From: Megalopta genalis
Lineage: Eukaryota; Arthropoda; Insecta; Hymenoptera; Halictidae
Direction of reading: 5' to 3'
DNA length: 64,000 nucleotides
NCBI RefSeq assembly: GCF_051020955.1
Contig: NC_135018.1
Location: 9,067,439 to 9,131,438, forward strand
Shown here: piece after piece, positions 60,909 through 64,000 of the stretch
Position numbering within the stretch: the first letter of the stretch is position 1
Layout: each line of letters opens with the position of its first letter
Notes under the pieces: model-generated
Databases searched by the model: none
What the model saw: the letters and a program-made list of their open reading frames with translations, nothing else
Told to the model about the DNA's origin: nothing
Position numbers and translations under genes: made by a program

Positions 60909-61723
60909 CCTTTTAGGCACGACGCGGCACTATAGTGGCTTCCGCGGATATCATCTTTTAGAACGACACGCCACTATAGTGGCTTTCGCGGATGTCATCT
61001 CTCTGGACGACGCGCCATTATAGTGGCTTGCTCTAATAGCTCACACGCTCATCGTTTGAACCAAATAATCGTCTTCATATGCATTGTTTCTTCTTCTGTC
61101 TACTTCTTTTGTCTTCACATCGATTTACAACAGTCTACAGGGTGTCCCAAAAATGTCTCCCAATCCGGAAATGGCGGATTCCTCGGATCATTTGAAGCAA
61201 CTTCTTCCTTTACAAAAATTTTCTCCGAGGCACCGTTAACGAGTTATTAACGAAAAAGAGTGACCAATAAGAATCGAGTACGGCTGACACGAGGCGGCCC
61301 AGCCAACCAGCGCACGAAGCCCAGTTCCGCTCATTGACTCGGCCGCCTCGCGGCAGCTGAGCAAGGATTCGACCGCCTCGACCGCTGGCGCCGCTGGCTC
61401 GGCCCACTCACACCAGCTGAGCTGGGATTCGACCGCTCGACCGCTGGCGCCGTTGGCTCGGCCACCTCGCGGCAGCTGATCTCGCCTCTCATTTATCACT
61501 GTTTTTCGTTAATAACTCGTTAACGGTGCCTCGGAGATAATTTTTGTAAAGGAGAAAGTTGCTTCAAATGGCCTGAAGAACCCGCCACTTTCGGATTGCG
61601 AGACATTTTTGGGACAGCCTGTATATACAGACAGAATATACAGTATCAGACTGTGTACAGTACACATCAGACTCTGCCGTCCAGAGAAATAGCCTCGCGC
61701 AGAATTCAGCCGTACCTAAAAGG
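60909..61723. mobile_element. piggyBac-type element, CCTTTTAGG family, with palindromic repeats
   Basis: TTAA at 60905-60908 and 61724-61727; TIR CCTTTTAGGCACG versus CCTTTTAGGTACG. Three CACTATAGTG cores at 60928, 60972 and 61016 (the third is CATTATAGTG) have a 44-bp period. Interrupted by 61138-61621; without it and one TA it is about 329 bp. Confidence 0.85.
61138..61621. mobile_element. CAGGGTG-type MITE, TA-flanked, nested
   Basis: Ends CAGGGTGTCCC and GGGACAGCCTG with TA at both sides (61136-61137, 61622-61623). Same family as 17632-17885 but longer, with a GC-rich internal duplication (GACCGC..GCTGGCGCCG). It is inserted inside the TTAA element 60909-61723. Confidence 0.82.
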
Positions 61724-61727
61724 TTAA

Positions 61728-63306
61728 AAGCGATCCAGTGGGAAATTATGCGAGAGATCCGTGGCCGCGGGTTTCCAGCAGAACGGAGTATAACAGGGCC
61801 TGGAGCTTAACAGCGCGTATATCCGCGAAAATCGAATATGGAAGACGACTACGGTCGGTGTGAAGCATTAGATCTAATTAATATCCGCGTAATTAAGCTT
61901 TCAACTGTCCGACCAACAATAAGAACAGCGTGACGCAGCCGAGCGGCGTTGTCAAGATTATACGATCGTCAAGATTATACCTTGCGCTGTGCATCGGACG
62001 ATCAGATTCTCAGGTGAAACGAAAGTTGTTCAATCCTACATTCTTCGATGCGAAAAATGTTGTATTAATGGGAATGGGGATCGAATGGGGAGATCTCCCC
62101 GTTTTAAATGAAGTTCGCTTGATGATCGAATGTAGAAATCTCCCACTTTTACCTTAGCAACGCGTGGTCCCCATTTTGCTTACCTTTTTCTGTGATCATC
62201 GATCAGTTTTTAGCTGAAGCTTTTTGCAACTCACTGGATACTTTTTCTTCCTTTATAAAGCACAGTTTTAATTAAACTCTGTTAACACGGCCGTCGCGTC
62301 AACCACATGCGGGTGACAGAATCGTTTAAAATTTAATTTCTAAAAATAAAAATTTCTCAATTTTGTTAAGGTTTGCCAGAGGTACACGAATGTCGAAGAA
62401 GTAATTGGTGCCATATAAGGTTGCTTCGCAATGTTAATTTAATTGAACAAAAATATTTCAATTTTTTGAAATTTTCCAGGTTTCTGGCGCGATCGTGAAA
62501 ATGTTAAAACGGCGCGGCTTTAACATGTTTATCGACAAATACCGTAACAGCGCGTAGCCGAGGAAGCGACTGCGATGGGTACACGTAATTTCGAATTTGA
62601 AGAAATCGCTGAATATACAGGCGGCGCGATGACTCCAAAGTGCTGGAGGCACTCACGAGTCCATGAAATATTGTAAATCCACGGAAATTATGTGTGCCAA
62701 TCGATTGCTATTGCAGAGGTTTCGGGAGCTTTCGCACTCGATTCGAAGCCATAACGAAACCCACCGTTACAGGAATTACCACAATCGTCTGTTTTGCCGC
62801 AACATTGAATATTCCGCTTTCTTGCGAACCATGAGAACCGTGCTCGTGATTAGGTGTGCTTCTAGGAGCAACGAAGCGCTGATCGGAGGGTGCAATTTTA
62901 CACATCAACGCAGATTTCAACATTTCTGCTCCTTCCTTGCCGAGACAGATTGAGAGAGAGAGGGGGGGGGGAGTGTGCAATGTAGGAAGAATTCTAATGC
63001 TATGTGCACACGTGACTGCAGCTCTCTGTCCATAGAAATTCGAGGAGACACCATTGGAAAGTAAGATCTCCAAGACCTCTCGGATTCTGCGTTTGCGGTA
63101 GTGGAGTCAAAGAAGAAACGTGCTACGATGACTGTGACGACAGTTGCTCCAAAAAATTACGCTGAATCATTCGCATTTTAAAAAAGAATTCGTAACAGAT
63201 TTTTAAAAAAATAAAAAATGTAGCTCAAAGATTGCCGTGCGATCAAAGGAGTTTACTTGGCAATTTAGCGCGTGAAGTATCGAGTCAGTCATTTGATTAA
63301 TGAATG
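61728..63306. other. Intergenic, nothing recognised
   Basis: A lone TTAACACGGCC at about 62290 could be one end of a TTAA element. A G-run lies at 62962-62971. The 121-codon minus ORF 62708-63073 has no domain features. Confidence 0.4.
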
Positions 63307-63503
63307 GACTGCGGGTTTTATGCATTCATGACAAAAATGAGTAGATGCAATATTACATAGTAGAAAAATTAAAACAATTCAAGAATATCGACCAGCTGCT
63401 TCCAACTTCTTATAATTATTTAGGGAGTAGCGAAGTGTCTAGCTTTCTCCTATCTCTTGCAATTGATACCGAAAATTGTTATTTTGCATGAAGATTCGCA
63501 GTC
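63307..63503. mobile_element. GACTGCGG-family MITE, long class (197 bp)
   Basis: GACTGCGGGTTTTATGCATT at the left, GATTCGCAGTC at the right, followed by TA. Interior AGTAGATGCAATAT..AATTAAAA as in 53658-53750. Confidence 0.82.
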
Positions 63504-63842
63504 TATTAACGTGCAAACGTATCAACAGATTGATGCAAAAAGATCAATGTAAAAATTGTTGCAAATATTTTCGGTACAAACAGGTGATCCACGCCGAGAG
63601 TTGGTAAAGCCGATTGCTTCGCAGATGCAGAGTAATTTCAATTTCATGATATCGCAGTGAAGAGAGATCACGAACAACAGATTTCAGTGGTGATTGCGCC
63701 CCGTCTAAATTGGAGTAGCTGTGAAGGGTTGAGAAGCTGAAGCGACGATTCCTCGCAGAAGCAGCCTGTCTCTAGCCGAGCGAGCAAGTGCAATTATTTA
63801 TGGAAGAGGAACATCATACTCTCGTAACACACTTTGGACCTA

Positions 63843-64000
63843 CAGTGGCCCACAAAAGTGTTTATACACCTTTTAAGACGGAATAACTTTCTCAAAACTG
63901 GTCTGAACGTCTTGAGTGTGTTTTTTTTTTAAATGATAGAGAGACTAATCTGCTAGGAAAAGACTGGAATGCTTTTTTGTAATTTTGCTATTACCTGGGA
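63843..64000. mobile_element. Tc1/mariner-like element, copy C, cut by the window end
   Basis: TA then CAGTGGCCCACAAAAGTG and the arm sequence AACTTTCTCAAAACTGG, as in copy A. The element runs off the right edge. Confidence 0.7.

Overview
The window looks like a piece of an insect nuclear genome. A hymenopteran (bee, ant or wasp) is likely, but that is inference. The evidence is one multi-exon animal gene with GT-AG introns, an AT-rich but CpG-tolerant background, several long (GA)n microsatellites and dense small DNA transposons. No bacterial operon, CRISPR array or rRNA is visible, and I could not support any tRNA.

The only conventional protein gene is on the minus strand, about 9.56-19.96 kb. 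It is the insect orthologue of syndapin/PACSIN, an F-BAR plus SH3 membrane-curvature adaptor of endocytosis. Eight coding exons splice in frame to a 483-residue protein. A splice acceptor 29 bases before the ATG means at least one further 5' non-coding exon lies upstream; a weak candidate is the GC-rich stretch near 21.0-21.45 kb.

Left of it (1-7.4 kb) is a mobile-element block. Two long fold-back elements of one family (86-1657 and 5653-7356) lie in opposite orientation. Between them is an intronless minus-strand ORF, broken by one TAG, that encodes at least ten tandem 46-residue repeats followed by decayed copies. The repeat looks like a two-helix solenoid unit with a hypervariable loop, loosely reminiscent of TALE-like proteins. 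It does not look like an ordinary insect gene and is the most unusual object here. A decayed non-LTR reverse-transcriptase fragment lies beside it.

Right of syndapin (20-64 kb) I see no convincing host coding sequence. The stretch is a graveyard of non-autonomous DNA transposons: TTAA-flanked piggyBac-type MITEs of several TIR families, a MITE family ending in GACTGCGG, Tc1/mariner-like and pogo-like ends, and large palindromic elements. It also holds decayed transposase fragments (a Tc1 C-terminal half near 39.2 kb and a DUF4817-like helix-turn-helix near 31.3 kb) and microsatellites. Several insertions are nested, and subtracting the inner element restores the outer element's normal length, so the order of events can be read. 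Two different TTAA elements carry the same palindrome repeated at exactly 44 bp.
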